A stretch of 64,000 bases of DNA from Burkholderiaceae bacterium (GCA_016790575.1 JAEUOU010000018.1:1-64000), one strand, 5' to 3'. Positions 42,587-52,006 are shown, counted from the first letter of the stretch. Translations and numbers: made by a program. The notes: generated from the sequence alone by a model not told the origin.

Positions 42587-43128
42587 GAAGAAGAACGGTA
42601 GTGACGGCTGCCCTGGTGTCCGGGGCGGGGATGTTGGCCGGCTGCGCTGGTCCCGAGATTGTGAACTACGCCAACGAGCGCCCCGAACTTGACCTGCGTC
42701 GCTACTTCAACGGGGTGGTCGATGGGTACGGCGTATTCACCGACCGCGGCGGAAAGGTGGTTCGCCGTTTCACGGTAGTGATGAATTGTTCATGGCAAGG
42801 TGAATCCGGCGTTCTGGACGAGGACTTCACCTACTCGGACGGTGAGCGCCAGAAGCGGATCTGGCGTCTGCGCCACCTCGGCGATGGGCGATACGTCGGC
42901 ACGGCGGACGACGTGAAAGGCGAAGCAAGAGGCCAGACCCAGGGCAACGCGTTCCGGTGGAACTACACCTTGATGTTGCCGCTCGATAAGTCGGTCATCG
43001 AAGTGCAGTTCGACGACTGGATGTACCTCATGGACGACCGCGTCATGCTGAACCGCGCAGAGATGAGCAAGCTGGGGTTTCGTCTCGGCGAAGTCACCTT
43101 GGCCTTTGTCCGTCGGTCGGGACGCTGA
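42583..43128 (+). CDS. DUF3833 lipoprotein
   Basis: A 181-residue lipoprotein: signal and lipobox in MRRRTVVTAALVSGAGMLAGCAG, then a lipocalin-like DUF3833 domain (LDLRRYFNGVVDGYGVFTDRGGKVVRRFTV; MYLMDDRVMLNRAEMSKLGFRLGEVTL). A lipocalin-like shuttle for a modified lipid is possible. ATGA overlap with the transporter gene. Confidence 0.88.
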   Translation: MRRRTVVTAALVSGAGMLAGCAGPEIVNYANERPELDLRRYFNGVVDGYGVFTDRGGKVVRRFTVVMNCSWQGESGVLDEDFTYSDGERQKRIWRLRHLGDGRYVGTADDVKGEARGQTQGNAFRWNYTLMLPLDKSVIEVQFDDWMYLMDDRVMLNRAEMSKLGFRLGEVTLAFVRRSGR

Positions 43129-43130
43129 CC

Positions 43131-43976
43131 ATGGCCCATTCCCCGCTGGCTGTCCAGAGGGCGGCCCCTCTGCCCGAAAGAGTCCCCGTGGTCCCCGGCT
43201 TCTTTGGCGCGGCGAATCCCCGCTTGTTGCATTGGAAAGGGTTGCGGGTCTGGCTGATCGGTGCATCCACGGGCATTGGTGCCGCCACCGCGAGAGCCTT
43301 GCACGACCGGGGGGCGACGGTGTTTGTCTCATCCAGAAGCCAAACCGCTCTGGATGAACTGGTGCGCGGCATGGCGAATGCCCGTGCCTGCCCCCTTGAC
43401 GCGACGGACGAGCGTGAAGTGACGCGCGCCGCGCGGATGATTGCCGCGGAGGGCACGTTGGATCTGGTTCTCTATTGCGCCGGACACTACAAACCGATGC
43501 GGGCCGTGTCGATGGACCTGGAAGAAATGCGCCGTCATCTTGATGTCAATTACATCGGCGCTCTGAACGTGTGCTCTGCGGTCGTCCCGCAATTGCTCAC
43601 TCAAGGTCATGGCCATTTGAGTCTGGTTTCCAGTGTGGCGGGCTTTCACGGACTTCCGAACGGGCTGGCCTATGGCCCTACCAAGGCGGCGCTGACGCAC
43701 CTGGCCGAAACCCTGCACCTCGATCTGTCGGAACACGGCGTGGGCGTGAGCGTCATTCACCCCGGCTTCGTGCAGACCCCCCTGACCGCCGGAAACGACT
43801 TCACCATGCCCGCTCTGATCACGCCCGAAGCAGCGGCCGAAGCCATGATTGAAGGCTGGGCCGCGGGACGTTTCGACATTCATTTCCCACGTCGGTTTAC
43901 GCTGTGGGTAAAAATGCTTCGGTTGCTGCCCTACCGCGTCAGCTTTCCTTTGATTCATCGCGCTACCGGACTGTGA
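43131..43976 (+). CDS. Short-chain dehydrogenase of the lipid-modification operon
   Basis: A 281-residue SDR: cofactor motif LIGASTGIGAATARALHDRGATVFVSSR, YCAGHY in place of NNAG, catalytic Ser in LVSSVAGFHGLPNGLAYGPTK with Tyr/Lys. No signal peptide. Substrate unknown; lies between the lipoprotein and the SnoaL-like gene. Confidence 0.9.
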   Translation: MAHSPLAVQRAAPLPERVPVVPGFFGAANPRLLHWKGLRVWLIGASTGIGAATARALHDRGATVFVSSRSQTALDELVRGMANARACPLDATDEREVTRAARMIAAEGTLDLVLYCAGHYKPMRAVSMDLEEMRRHLDVNYIGALNVCSAVVPQLLTQGHGHLSLVSSVAGFHGLPNGLAYGPTKAALTHLAETLHLDLSEHGVGVSVIHPGFVQTPLTAGNDFTMPALITPEAAAEAMIEGWAAGRFDIHFPRRFTLWVKMLRLLPYRVSFPLIHRATGL

Positions 43977-44410
43977 ATACCCTGTCGATCAGCGTCGAGC
44001 GCGTTGTCGCCTTTTTCGAAAGCCTCACTCCGGCGTCGTTGAGTGATATTGCTCGGATATATGCCGACGATGCACGATTCAAGGACCCGTTCAACGACGT
44101 GCAAGGCGTCGGGGCGATTCGTGCGGTGTTCGAGCACATGTTCCGGACGCTGGATGAGCCGCGATTTGTCGTGACAAGGCGGGTTCTGGACGGTCGCCAG
44201 TGTTTCCTCGTCTGGGAGTTCCACTTTCGATTCCGCAGCGATCGCGCGGGGCTTTCTCAGGTCATCCATGGCGGCTCCTACCTGCAGTTGGGTGAAGACG
44301 GACGCATTGAAATGCACCGCGACTACTGGGATGCGGCCGAAGAGCTCTACGAGAAGATCCCGGTTCTCGGAGCGCTCATGCGCTGGCTGCGCCGGCGAGC
44401 CGCCGGGTAG
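43973..44410 (+). CDS. SnoaL/NTF2-like protein
   Basis: A 145-residue single-domain NTF2-fold protein (VERVVAFFESLTPASLSDIARIYADDARFKDPFNDVQGVGAIRAVFEHMF). GTG start 43973 overlaps the SDR stop (GTGA); a longer in-frame extension would overlap the SDR 3' end. Last gene of the operon; function unknown. Confidence 0.85.
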   Translation: MNTLSISVERVVAFFESLTPASLSDIARIYADDARFKDPFNDVQGVGAIRAVFEHMFRTLDEPRFVVTRRVLDGRQCFLVWEFHFRFRSDRAGLSQVIHGGSYLQLGEDGRIEMHRDYWDAAEELYEKIPVLGALMRWLRRRAAG

Positions 44411-44431
44411 CCAATCGACTGTCCTGCGAGG

Positions 44432-46831
44432 TCACAGCGCCGAGAGGACTTCTTCGGGCGTTGCCGGTGCATTCATGGCTTGCGCCTGACCGCCCGCCTG
44501 TGCGACCGCGTCCCGGATGGCTTCGTACACACTGATGGCGAGCATGAAGGGCGGTTCCCCCACCGCTTTGCTGCCAAAGACGTTGTCTTCCGGGTTTGGC
44601 TCAGGCCACAGGGAAACCGTGAAATGCTCCGGAACATCCCCGGTCGCCGGAATCTTGTAGGTGCTGGGCGCGTGCGTCCGCAGCATCCCCTTGCTGTCCC
44701 ACACCAATTGCTCGGTCGTTAGCCAACCCATACCCTGCACAAAACCGCCTTCAATTTGCCCGATATCGATGGCCGGGTTAATGCTGCGCCCGACGTCGTG
44801 CAGGATGTCGACCTTTAGCACCCGGTTTTCACCGGTCAGTGTATCGATTGCGACCTCGGTTACCGCGGCACCGTAGGCGAAATAGTAAAACGGCCGCCCG
44901 AGCATCGTTACCTTGTCATAGTGGATCTTTGGCGTGCGGTAGAAACCGTCACTCCACAGCTGAATGCGGTTGGCGTAGGCGGCGCGAACCACGTCCTCCC
45001 ATGCGCGTGTGGTCTTGTCCGTGACGACCTGACCAGCCTCGAAGCGAACGGCCCCGGCACCGCAGCCGTCCATTCCCGCGACAAACGCGGCTAGGTTCTG
45101 GCGTATCTGTCGGGCGGCGTACTGGGCCGCGCGTCCGTTGAGATCGGTGCCGCTGCTCGCCGCAGTTGCGCTGGCATTGGGCACCTTGCTCGTGTCGGCA
45201 GCCGTCGACAGAACCCTGTTGAAAGGCACGCCCAGTTCATCGGCCACGATCGCGGCCACCTTGGTATTGAGGCCTTGGCCCATCTCGGTGCCGCCGTGAT
45301 TGACCTGAACGCTGCCGTCCGTGTAGACATGGACCAACGCGCCCGCCTGATTGAACAGGGTCGCGGTGAAGCTGATGCCGAACTTCACCGGAGTGAGTGC
45401 GATCCCGCGCTTGATGACCGGGCTGGAGGCATTCCACCGGGCAATCTGCCCCACACGCTCCCGATAGTTTGCGCTGCGCTCCAGACGGGTCATCAGGGGG
45501 CGGAGGATGTTGTCTTCGACCCGCATCTGGTAGTGGGTGGTATCCCGGCGGCGTACCGGCCCGACGAGACTTTCCGGTGCAATGATTTCATCGCTGTACA
45601 GATTGACCATGCGGACATCCAGCGGATCAAGACCCAGATGGCGGGCAATGTCTCCCATGATGCGCTCGATCACGATTACCCCCTGAGGGCCGCCAAAACC
45701 TCGGAATGCGGTGTGGCTCTGGGTGTTGGTCTTGCACCGATACGAGTGAATGACAACGTCTTCCAGGAAGTACGCGTTGTCGCTATGAAATACGGCGCGG
45801 TCGGCCACCGGTCCGGAAAGGTCGGCACTGAATCCACAACTGGCCAGCATCTCCAGATCGAGTCCGCACAGGCGACCACGTTCGTCGAAGCCGACTTTGT
45901 AGCGGTAGGCAAAAGGATGGCGTTTGCCGGTAATCAGGAAGTCGTCATCGCGGTCCAGTCGCAGCTTCACCGGGCGCTGCAGCTTCTTGGCTGCAATGGC
46001 GGCCCAGACCGCCAGATGACCGGCCTGGGTTTCCTTCCCGCCGAAACCCCCGCCCATACGACGACAGGAAACGGTCACCGCGTGGTTGGCCAGACCCAGC
46101 GCATGTGAGACCCAGTGCTGCACCTCGCCGGGATGCTGGGTGCTGCTGCAGACCAACCATTGGTTCTGCTCCTGGGGGATCACATAGGCAATCTGTCCTT
46201 CTAGGTAAAAGTGCTCCTGCCCGCCGAGTTCGAACGCCCCGGCAAGCCGGTTTGGCGCGCGTCGCAAAGCGCCCGCCGCATCGCCACGGGCGACATGCAC
46301 CGGCGGCAGCACATAGCTCTTTTTCGCATGCGCCTCCTGGGGGGAGAGGATCGGCTCCAGTGGCTCGATATTCCATTTCACCAGGCGGGCGGCTCGGCGC
46401 GCGGTCATGGCATCGTTGGCCACGATCAGTCCGCCCACCTGACCGAGAAATTGCACCGTTCCCACAGCAAAAACCGGTTCGTCGTGAGCAAAGGCGGCAA
46501 GTGTCTGCTCGCCCGGGATGTCCTCAGGTCCGATGAAAGCCCACACCCCCGGCATATTCAGTGCTGCCGTGGCGTCGATACCCTTGAGCACGCCATGGGC
46601 CACGGGAGAGCACACAGGCGCAGCGTGCAAGGTACCCTGCACCTCGTCAATGTCGTCGATGTAGGCGGCAGCGCCAGCCACCTGGGCACATGCGCTTTCG
46701 TGAAATCTGGAGTTCCCACACTCCACCGCAGACGCGGGCAGGCGCCCCCCAGGCGGACTGTCGCCCCCTTGGGGCAGTCCGGCATTCGGGCCAGTTCCGC
46801 TTGTCACGGGCTGGAATTCGGGGGCATTCAT
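44432..46831 (-). CDS. xdhB: Xanthine dehydrogenase molybdopterin subunit, set 2
   Basis: A 799-residue Moco subunit paralogous to the product at 8412-10766: GGQEHFYLEGQ, RMGGGFGGKET, TAFRGFGGPQG, NHGGTEMGQGLNTK, KAVGEPPFM. Odd point: residues about 14-33 (TGPNAGLPQGGDSPPGGRLP) are an insertion absent from set 1 and encoded by a palindromic element. The ATG overlaps the xdhA2 stop. Could oxidise xanthine/hypoxanthine or another N-heterocycle. Confidence 0.93.
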   Translation of the reverse strand: MNAPEFQPVTSGTGPNAGLPQGGDSPPGGRLPASAVECGNSRFHESACAQVAGAAAYIDDIDEVQGTLHAAPVCSPVAHGVLKGIDATAALNMPGVWAFIGPEDIPGEQTLAAFAHDEPVFAVGTVQFLGQVGGLIVANDAMTARRAARLVKWNIEPLEPILSPQEAHAKKSYVLPPVHVARGDAAGALRRAPNRLAGAFELGGQEHFYLEGQIAYVIPQEQNQWLVCSSTQHPGEVQHWVSHALGLANHAVTVSCRRMGGGFGGKETQAGHLAVWAAIAAKKLQRPVKLRLDRDDDFLITGKRHPFAYRYKVGFDERGRLCGLDLEMLASCGFSADLSGPVADRAVFHSDNAYFLEDVVIHSYRCKTNTQSHTAFRGFGGPQGVIVIERIMGDIARHLGLDPLDVRMVNLYSDEIIAPESLVGPVRRRDTTHYQMRVEDNILRPLMTRLERSANYRERVGQIARWNASSPVIKRGIALTPVKFGISFTATLFNQAGALVHVYTDGSVQVNHGGTEMGQGLNTKVAAIVADELGVPFNRVLSTAADTSKVPNASATAASSGTDLNGRAAQYAARQIRQNLAAFVAGMDGCGAGAVRFEAGQVVTDKTTRAWEDVVRAAYANRIQLWSDGFYRTPKIHYDKVTMLGRPFYYFAYGAAVTEVAIDTLTGENRVLKVDILHDVGRSINPAIDIGQIEGGFVQGMGWLTTEQLVWDSKGMLRTHAPSTYKIPATGDVPEHFTVSLWPEPNPEDNVFGSKAVGEPPFMLAISVYEAIRDAVAQAGGQAQAMNAPATPEEVLSAL
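46754..46781. repeat. Palindromic element inside the second xdhB
   Basis: CGGACTG (46754-46760) and CAGTCCG (46775-46781) form a perfect 7-bp stem; CCCC/GGGG can extend it inward. It lies within the coding sequence, encoding about residues 18-26, exactly where the protein has an insertion relative to its paralogue. Confidence 0.7.
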
Positions 46832-48312
46832 GCGGATACCTCCAGCGGGTTTTCGAGGTTGATGTCGGTCAGGCCCTCACTTTCCAGCCAGAAGCGGCGC
46901 AGCAGGTTGCCCAGCACCGTTTGCCGGTAAGCCGCGCTGGCCCGCATGTCCGAGATCGGCTGGAACTCATTGCGCAGCCTGGCGATGGCGTTCATCACTG
47001 TGGTTTCGTTCCAGGGCTGGCCGACAAGGGCTGTCTCGGTGCCGGCAGCCCGGACCGGCACGGCCGCAACGCCACCGACGCCAATGGAGGCCCCACGCAC
47101 CACCCCGTTGGTCACGGTCAGGTTGATGGCCAGGCAGATGGCAGAAATGTCATCGTCGAACCGTTTGCTGACCTTGTAGACGCGAGACATTTCCCCGGGG
47201 ATGGGCTTTGGCACCTTGATCCAGCACAATAGCTCGTCGGAATGCATGACATTGGTGCGGTAGCCGGTGTAGAGGTCTTCCAGCCGCAGCTCGCGGTGCG
47301 CGACCTCGCCCTTGGTGCGTCCCTTTTTCCACCGCATCAGGACGACACTGGCCCCAAGCGCGATGAGCAGGGGCATGGAATCGCCGATGGGCGAACCGTT
47401 GGCCACATTGCCTCCCAGGGTGCCCGAATTGCGTACCGGCAGACCGGCAAAACGCTCGGCAAAGCGCCGCAGATGGGGGCGGATCTGCACGAGCGCATCA
47501 AAGGCGTCGATCAGCGTCACCGCGGCGCCGATGGCGACATGGTGCGGGTAGTTCTCGACACGCAGCAACTCCCGCGTGGCGGTGACGTCCAGCACCGAGG
47601 CAAAACGCTTGTGTTGCTTGGTAACCCACAGGCCGACATCCGTGGTGCCGGCGACAACCTGGGCTCTGGGGTCGTTGGCGCGGGCCTGCAGCAGGGCTTT
47701 CAGGCGGGTCGGGCGCTGGTATGTGGTGCGGGACGCGGACCGGGGGCGCAGATCAAGAAGCGCCGCCACGGTGGCTTTGGCGTTCACTGCACACCCAGTG
47801 GGCAAGGGCAGGGCGCCCATCTGTTGCGCTGCCTCCAGGATGGGCCGGTATCCGGTGCAGCGACAGAGATTGCCAGAAAGATCGGCTTGAGCCTGCGCGC
47901 GGGTGATGCCTTGACCACCGCGTGAATTCACATACATGCCGAAAAGGCTCATGACAAACCCGGGCGTGCAGAAGCCGCATTGGCTCCCGTGGCACCGGAC
48001 CAAGGCTTCCTGAACCGGGTGCAGTTCGCCGCCAGGCGACACAATGTCCTCTGCGGTATAGACGGCCATGCCGTCGACCGAGTGCGCGAGCCGGATACAG
48101 CTGTTGATGGCTTTGTGGCGCAACTCGCCGTCCACCACTTCGCCCAGCACCACGGTGCAGGCGCCGCAGTCGCCCTCGCCGCAGCCTTCCTTGACTGCAG
48201 TGCAGCGCAAGTCTTCGCGTAGCAATTCCAGCAGGGTCCGGTCGGGTGGTACATTGTCCAGGCGCACCGGCTGGCCGCGACGAAGAATCCGAATGGGTTT
48301 GACCTTGTCCAT
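46828..48312 (-). CDS. xdhA: Xanthine dehydrogenase small subunit, set 2
   Basis: A 494-residue 2Fe-2S/FAD subunit. Cluster cysteines are in KEGCGEGDCGAC (44/49/52), GSQCGFCTPG and GNLCRCTGY; FAD motifs are QVVAGTTDVGL and TLGGNVANGSPIGDSMP. Start chosen at MDKVKPIRIL; the upstream extension runs into the divergent LysR gene. Coupled to the second xdhB by ATGA overlap. No xdhC beside it, so it may share the XdhC encoded at 11.6 kb. Confidence 0.93.
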   Translation of the reverse strand: MDKVKPIRILRRGQPVRLDNVPPDRTLLELLREDLRCTAVKEGCGEGDCGACTVVLGEVVDGELRHKAINSCIRLAHSVDGMAVYTAEDIVSPGGELHPVQEALVRCHGSQCGFCTPGFVMSLFGMYVNSRGGQGITRAQAQADLSGNLCRCTGYRPILEAAQQMGALPLPTGCAVNAKATVAALLDLRPRSASRTTYQRPTRLKALLQARANDPRAQVVAGTTDVGLWVTKQHKRFASVLDVTATRELLRVENYPHHVAIGAAVTLIDAFDALVQIRPHLRRFAERFAGLPVRNSGTLGGNVANGSPIGDSMPLLIALGASVVLMRWKKGRTKGEVAHRELRLEDLYTGYRTNVMHSDELLCWIKVPKPIPGEMSRVYKVSKRFDDDISAICLAINLTVTNGVVRGASIGVGGVAAVPVRAAGTETALVGQPWNETTVMNAIARLRNEFQPISDMRASAAYRQTVLGNLLRRFWLESEGLTDINLENPLEVSA

Positions 48313-48396
48313 GAAAGCAGTCCTCTTGCGCGAGGGTAGGGCGGCCGTGGTGGCCGGGCATTCCGATCCTGTTATGGACTTCATTCTGACGAACGT

Positions 48397-49329
48397 ATGC
48401 GCGATCAGACACTCTTCGACAAGATTGATCTCCATCTGATCAGGGTCTTGCATACCGTGTTAACCGAGCGAAGCGTGTCACGTGCGGCGATCCGGCTGGG
48501 GATGTACCAGCCGGCGGTCAGCGCGTCGCTCAAACGTCTGCGTGACCTGGCGGGCGATCCCCTGCTGGTGCGGTCGGGCTCCGCGATGGTGCCTACCGAT
48601 GCCGGCCTGCAGATGATCGAGCCCGCCGCCAGCATCCTGCGCGCCGCCGAGTCGCTATTCTCTGACGCACGTGGCTTTGAACCCACCACGGCACGGCACA
48701 CATTTCGCATCGCTGCCAGCGACTACCTCGACCCCCTGTTCCTGCCGCGCCTGGTCGCACAGATCAAGGCGCAGGCGCCACATTGCCCGATCGAAATCCA
48801 TCCCCTCTCCGCTGAGAGCGACTATCGCACCCGTCTGGCCCAAGGCGAGGTCGACGTCGTGATAGGCAATTGGCCGACGCCGCCGGATCACCTGCATCTC
48901 GGGCGCCTTTTCGGGGATGAAGTGGTTTGCCTGGTTGCGCAGGACCACCCGGCTGTGCGACGTGGCTGGGATAGTCAGGCCTGGCTGGAGGCGGAACATA
49001 TCGCGCCGACCCCAACCCACCCGGGTGCGCGGGGCGTGATCGACGACCACCTCGATTCGCTGGGCTTGCAACGAAACATCACTGCCCGGTGTCCGCATTT
49101 CGGCCTGATTCCCAGCATGGTGGCATCAAGTTTGCTTGTTTTGACGACAGGTCGGCAGTACTGTGAGCGGTACGTCGATCGTCTCCCGGTCAAGATACTG
49201 CCCTGTCCGATTGCCTTTCCGCGCCTGATGTACTACCAGCTCTGGCATGAACGTACCCATGCGTCGCGACCGGCGCGCTGGTTGCGCGACCGGGTGAAGG
49301 CAGTTGCCGCTGAACTTCGAAAAGAATAG
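48397..49329 (+). CDS. LysR-family regulator divergent from the second xdhAB
   Basis: A 310-residue LTTR with an N-terminal winged helix (DLHLIRVLHTVLTERSVSRAAIRLGMYQPAVSASLKRLRDLAGDPLLVRSG) and a periplasmic-binding-protein-like effector domain. Divergent from xdhA2 across 84 bp, so probably its regulator. The stop codon TAG (49327-49329) is part of a dispersed repeat copy, suggesting the repeat reshaped the C-terminus (ELRKE). Confidence 0.9.
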   Translation: MRDQTLFDKIDLHLIRVLHTVLTERSVSRAAIRLGMYQPAVSASLKRLRDLAGDPLLVRSGSAMVPTDAGLQMIEPAASILRAAESLFSDARGFEPTTARHTFRIAASDYLDPLFLPRLVAQIKAQAPHCPIEIHPLSAESDYRTRLAQGEVDVVIGNWPTPPDHLHLGRLFGDEVVCLVAQDHPAVRRGWDSQAWLEAEHIAPTPTHPGARGVIDDHLDSLGLQRNITARCPHFGLIPSMVASSLLVLTTGRQYCERYVDRLPVKILPCPIAFPRLMYYQLWHERTHASRPARWLRDRVKAVAAELRKE

Positions 49330-49358
49330 CAAAAAAAGACCTTTTTATGCTGGGTATT
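49325..49358 (-). repeat. Dispersed repeat, copy 7, overlapping the lysR stop
   Basis: The minus strand reads AATACCCAGCATAAAAAGGTC, then TTTTTTTGCTATTC. The CTATT end contains the complement of the LysR stop codon. Confidence 0.85.
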
Positions 49359-49392
49359 GACCAAAAAGACTTCACAAACAGGGTGGCGCGCC

Positions 49393-50955
49393 ATGGGTGA
49401 GCTCCGATTGCTTCTCAGCGGCATCACCAAACGGTATCCCGGCGTGGTGGCCAACAGCGGTGTTGCCCTGAGCGTGCGGGCCGGCGAGATTCACGCGGTT
49501 CTGGGGGAGAACGGCGCGGGCAAGTCCACGCTGATGAAGATCATTTACGGCAGCGTCAAGCCCGACGAAGGGCAGATGCGGTTTGATGGCCGCGAAGTGG
49601 TGATCCGCAATCCGCAGGAGGCGCGTGCCTTGGGTATCGCGATGGTGTTCCAGCATTTCAGCCTGTTCGATACCTTGACGGTGGCGGAAAACGTCTGGCT
49701 GGGGCTGGACAAGCAGCTCAGTCTGTCCCAGGTCAGTGAGCGGATCAGCCTGAAAGCGGCGGAGTACGGTCTGGATCTGGACCCGGCGCGTCCGGTTCAT
49801 ACCTTGAGCGTCGGGGAGATGCAGCGAGTCGAGATCATTCGCGCACTGCTGACCGATCCGCGGCTGCTGATTCTGGACGAGCCCACCTCCGTGCTGACAC
49901 CCCAGGCGGTGGACAAGCTTTTTGTCGTGCTGCGCAAGCTCGCGTCCGAGGGGTGCAGCATCCTGTACATCAGCCACAAGTTGCACGAAATCCGCGAACT
50001 GTGCACCGCCTGCACCGTGCTGCGCGGTGGCAAGGTCACCGGGGTGACCGACCCGCGCCAGGAATCCAATGCCAGCCTGAGCCGACTGATGATCGGCGCC
50101 GAGCCGCCCGCGCTGGAGCGGGTGGCACCGCAGACGGGGGGCGTCATGCTCGAAGTGCGCAACCTGTCGCTGGCGCGCGAGGACCATTTTGGTGTGGACT
50201 TGCACAACATCGACCTGGCGGTACGCACCGGGGAGGTGGTCGGTGTTGCCGGTGTTTCGGGCAACGGGCAACGGGAAATGCTGTATGCCCTGTCGGGTGA
50301 AGACACCCGCGCATCGGCCGAGATGGTGTGGCTGGATGGGCGCCCGGTGGGCGCCCTCGGTCCCCGTCCGCGCCGGGCGCTGGGTCTTCATTTTGTGCCG
50401 GAAGAGCGACTGGGACGCGGTGCGGTTCCGGCGCTCAGTCTCGCGCAGAACTTGCTGTTGACCCGCGATGATGCGGTCGGTGCCGGGGGCTGGATTCGGC
50501 TGGGCGACTTGCGACGGCAAGCCGAGGAATTGATCAGTCGGTTCAATGTCAAGGCCAACGGGCCGGATGCGTCGGCGCGCTCACTGTCCGGTGGCAATTT
50601 GCAGAAATTCATTGTCGGTCGGGAGATCGATGCGCAGCCGAAACTGTTGATCGTCTCGCAGCCGACCTGGGGTGTCGACGTCGGTGCGGCGGCCCAGATC
50701 CGGGGCGCGATCCTGGCGTTGCGCGACGCCGGCTGTGCGGTGCTGGTCTTCAGCGAAGAGCTGGACGAGCTGTTCGAAATCAGCGATCGACTGCATGTCA
50801 TGGCGCATGGCCGGCTTTCGCCTTCACTGGACCGGGCCGAGGCGACCGTGAGCCAGATCGGCGAATGGATGAGTGGGCTGTGGAGTCCGGCGGTGCAGGC
50901 GCACCTGGCCGATGTGGAGCACAGCAGTAAAGAGGTCGCGCATGATCCGGCTTGA
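49393..50955 (+). CDS. BMP-type ABC importer ATPase (two ABC domains)
   Basis: A 520-residue protein with two nucleotide-binding domains, like RbsA and purine-nucleoside importers. First Walker A GENGAGKST, signature LSVGEMQRVE, Walker B LLILDEPTS. The second domain has a degenerate Walker A (GVSGNGQRE), signature LSGGNLQK and LLIVSQPTWGVD. Start ATG 49393 (MGELRLLLSG). The stop overlaps the permease start. Drives uptake of purine bases or nucleosides, inferred from neighbours. Confidence 0.93.
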   Translation: MGELRLLLSGITKRYPGVVANSGVALSVRAGEIHAVLGENGAGKSTLMKIIYGSVKPDEGQMRFDGREVVIRNPQEARALGIAMVFQHFSLFDTLTVAENVWLGLDKQLSLSQVSERISLKAAEYGLDLDPARPVHTLSVGEMQRVEIIRALLTDPRLLILDEPTSVLTPQAVDKLFVVLRKLASEGCSILYISHKLHEIRELCTACTVLRGGKVTGVTDPRQESNASLSRLMIGAEPPALERVAPQTGGVMLEVRNLSLAREDHFGVDLHNIDLAVRTGEVVGVAGVSGNGQREMLYALSGEDTRASAEMVWLDGRPVGALGPRPRRALGLHFVPEERLGRGAVPALSLAQNLLLTRDDAVGAGGWIRLGDLRRQAEELISRFNVKANGPDASARSLSGGNLQKFIVGREIDAQPKLLIVSQPTWGVDVGAAAQIRGAILALRDAGCAVLVFSEELDELFEISDRLHVMAHGRLSPSLDRAEATVSQIGEWMSGLWSPAVQAHLADVEHSSKEVAHDPA

Positions 50956-52006
50956 ACCGCGGCCCCAATCGTCTGCGCTTTGGAGTTACGGCTCGCCGAT
51001 CCTGGCGCTGGTCATCACCGTGCTGATCGGTCTGGCCCTGTTCACGTTGCTGGGCAAGGATCCGGTCAAGGGTCTGCTGGTCTTTTTCTGGGAACCCATC
51101 AGAACACCTTACGCCGTGGGCGAGCTGATGGTCAAAGCCACGCCCCTGCTGGTGATTGCGCTCGGCCTGGCGGTGTGTTTCCGCTCCAACGTCTGGAACA
51201 TCGGGGCCGAGGGGCAGTTTGTGCTCGGCGCCATTGCGGGCGGTGGTGTGGCACTGCTGGCGGGCAAGGACACCGGCGCCTGGATCGTGCCGGCCGTCTT
51301 GGTGGCCGGGGTGCTGGGGGGCATGGCCTGGGCGGGGCTTACCGCGCTGCTGCGCGACCGCTTCAACGCCAATGAAATCCTGGTGAGCCTGATGCTGGTC
51401 TATGTCGCGATCCAACTGCTCAATTATCTGGTCTACGGGCCGTGGAAAGACCCGGGCGGATACAACTTTCCCCAGTCGAAAACCTTTGAATCCGTCACCA
51501 AGATTCCCCGGCTGATGGAGGGATCGCGAGTTCACGTCGGACTGATTCTGGCCCTCGCCGGCGCAGCGGCATTGTGGATTTACCTGTTTCGCACCCGGGC
51601 TGGATTCGCGCAGCAGGTGGGTGGCCTGGCGCCGGCCGCCGCCCGCTATGCCGGTTTTTCCTCCCGCAAGGCGCTGTGGCTGGCGCTGCTGGTCTCGGGC
51701 GGCGCCGCCGGTCTGGCCGGCGCTCTCGAGGTGGCTGGTCCGATCGGCCAGCTGACACCGTATGTGCCCGCAGGCTACGGCTTTGCCGCGATCATTGTTG
51801 CCTTTGTCGGGCGCCTGCACCCGGTGGGCATGGTGTTTTCGGCGATCCTGATGAGTATGTTCTACATCGGCGGCGAGCTGGCGCAGTCGCGCCTGGGTCT
51901 GCCCAAATCGATCACCGGAGTTTTCCAGGGGCTGTTGCTGTTTGCCCTGCTCGCCTGTGACACCCTGATCGCCTACCGAATCCGGTGGAAGAAAGGAGCA
52001 CGCTGA
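50942..52006 (+). CDS. BMP-type ABC importer permease 1
   Basis: A 354-residue BPD_transp_2-type permease with about nine hydrophobic segments (LALVITVLIGLALFTLLG at the start) and the NIGAEGQFVLGAIAG motif near residue 85. Its ATG overlaps the ATPase stop by 14 nt. Pairs with the next gene to form the membrane channel. Confidence 0.93.
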   Translation: MIRLEPRPQSSALWSYGSPILALVITVLIGLALFTLLGKDPVKGLLVFFWEPIRTPYAVGELMVKATPLLVIALGLAVCFRSNVWNIGAEGQFVLGAIAGGGVALLAGKDTGAWIVPAVLVAGVLGGMAWAGLTALLRDRFNANEILVSLMLVYVAIQLLNYLVYGPWKDPGGYNFPQSKTFESVTKIPRLMEGSRVHVGLILALAGAAALWIYLFRTRAGFAQQVGGLAPAAARYAGFSSRKALWLALLVSGGAAGLAGALEVAGPIGQLTPYVPAGYGFAAIIVAFVGRLHPVGMVFSAILMSMFYIGGELAQSRLGLPKSITGVFQGLLLFALLACDTLIAYRIRWKKGAR

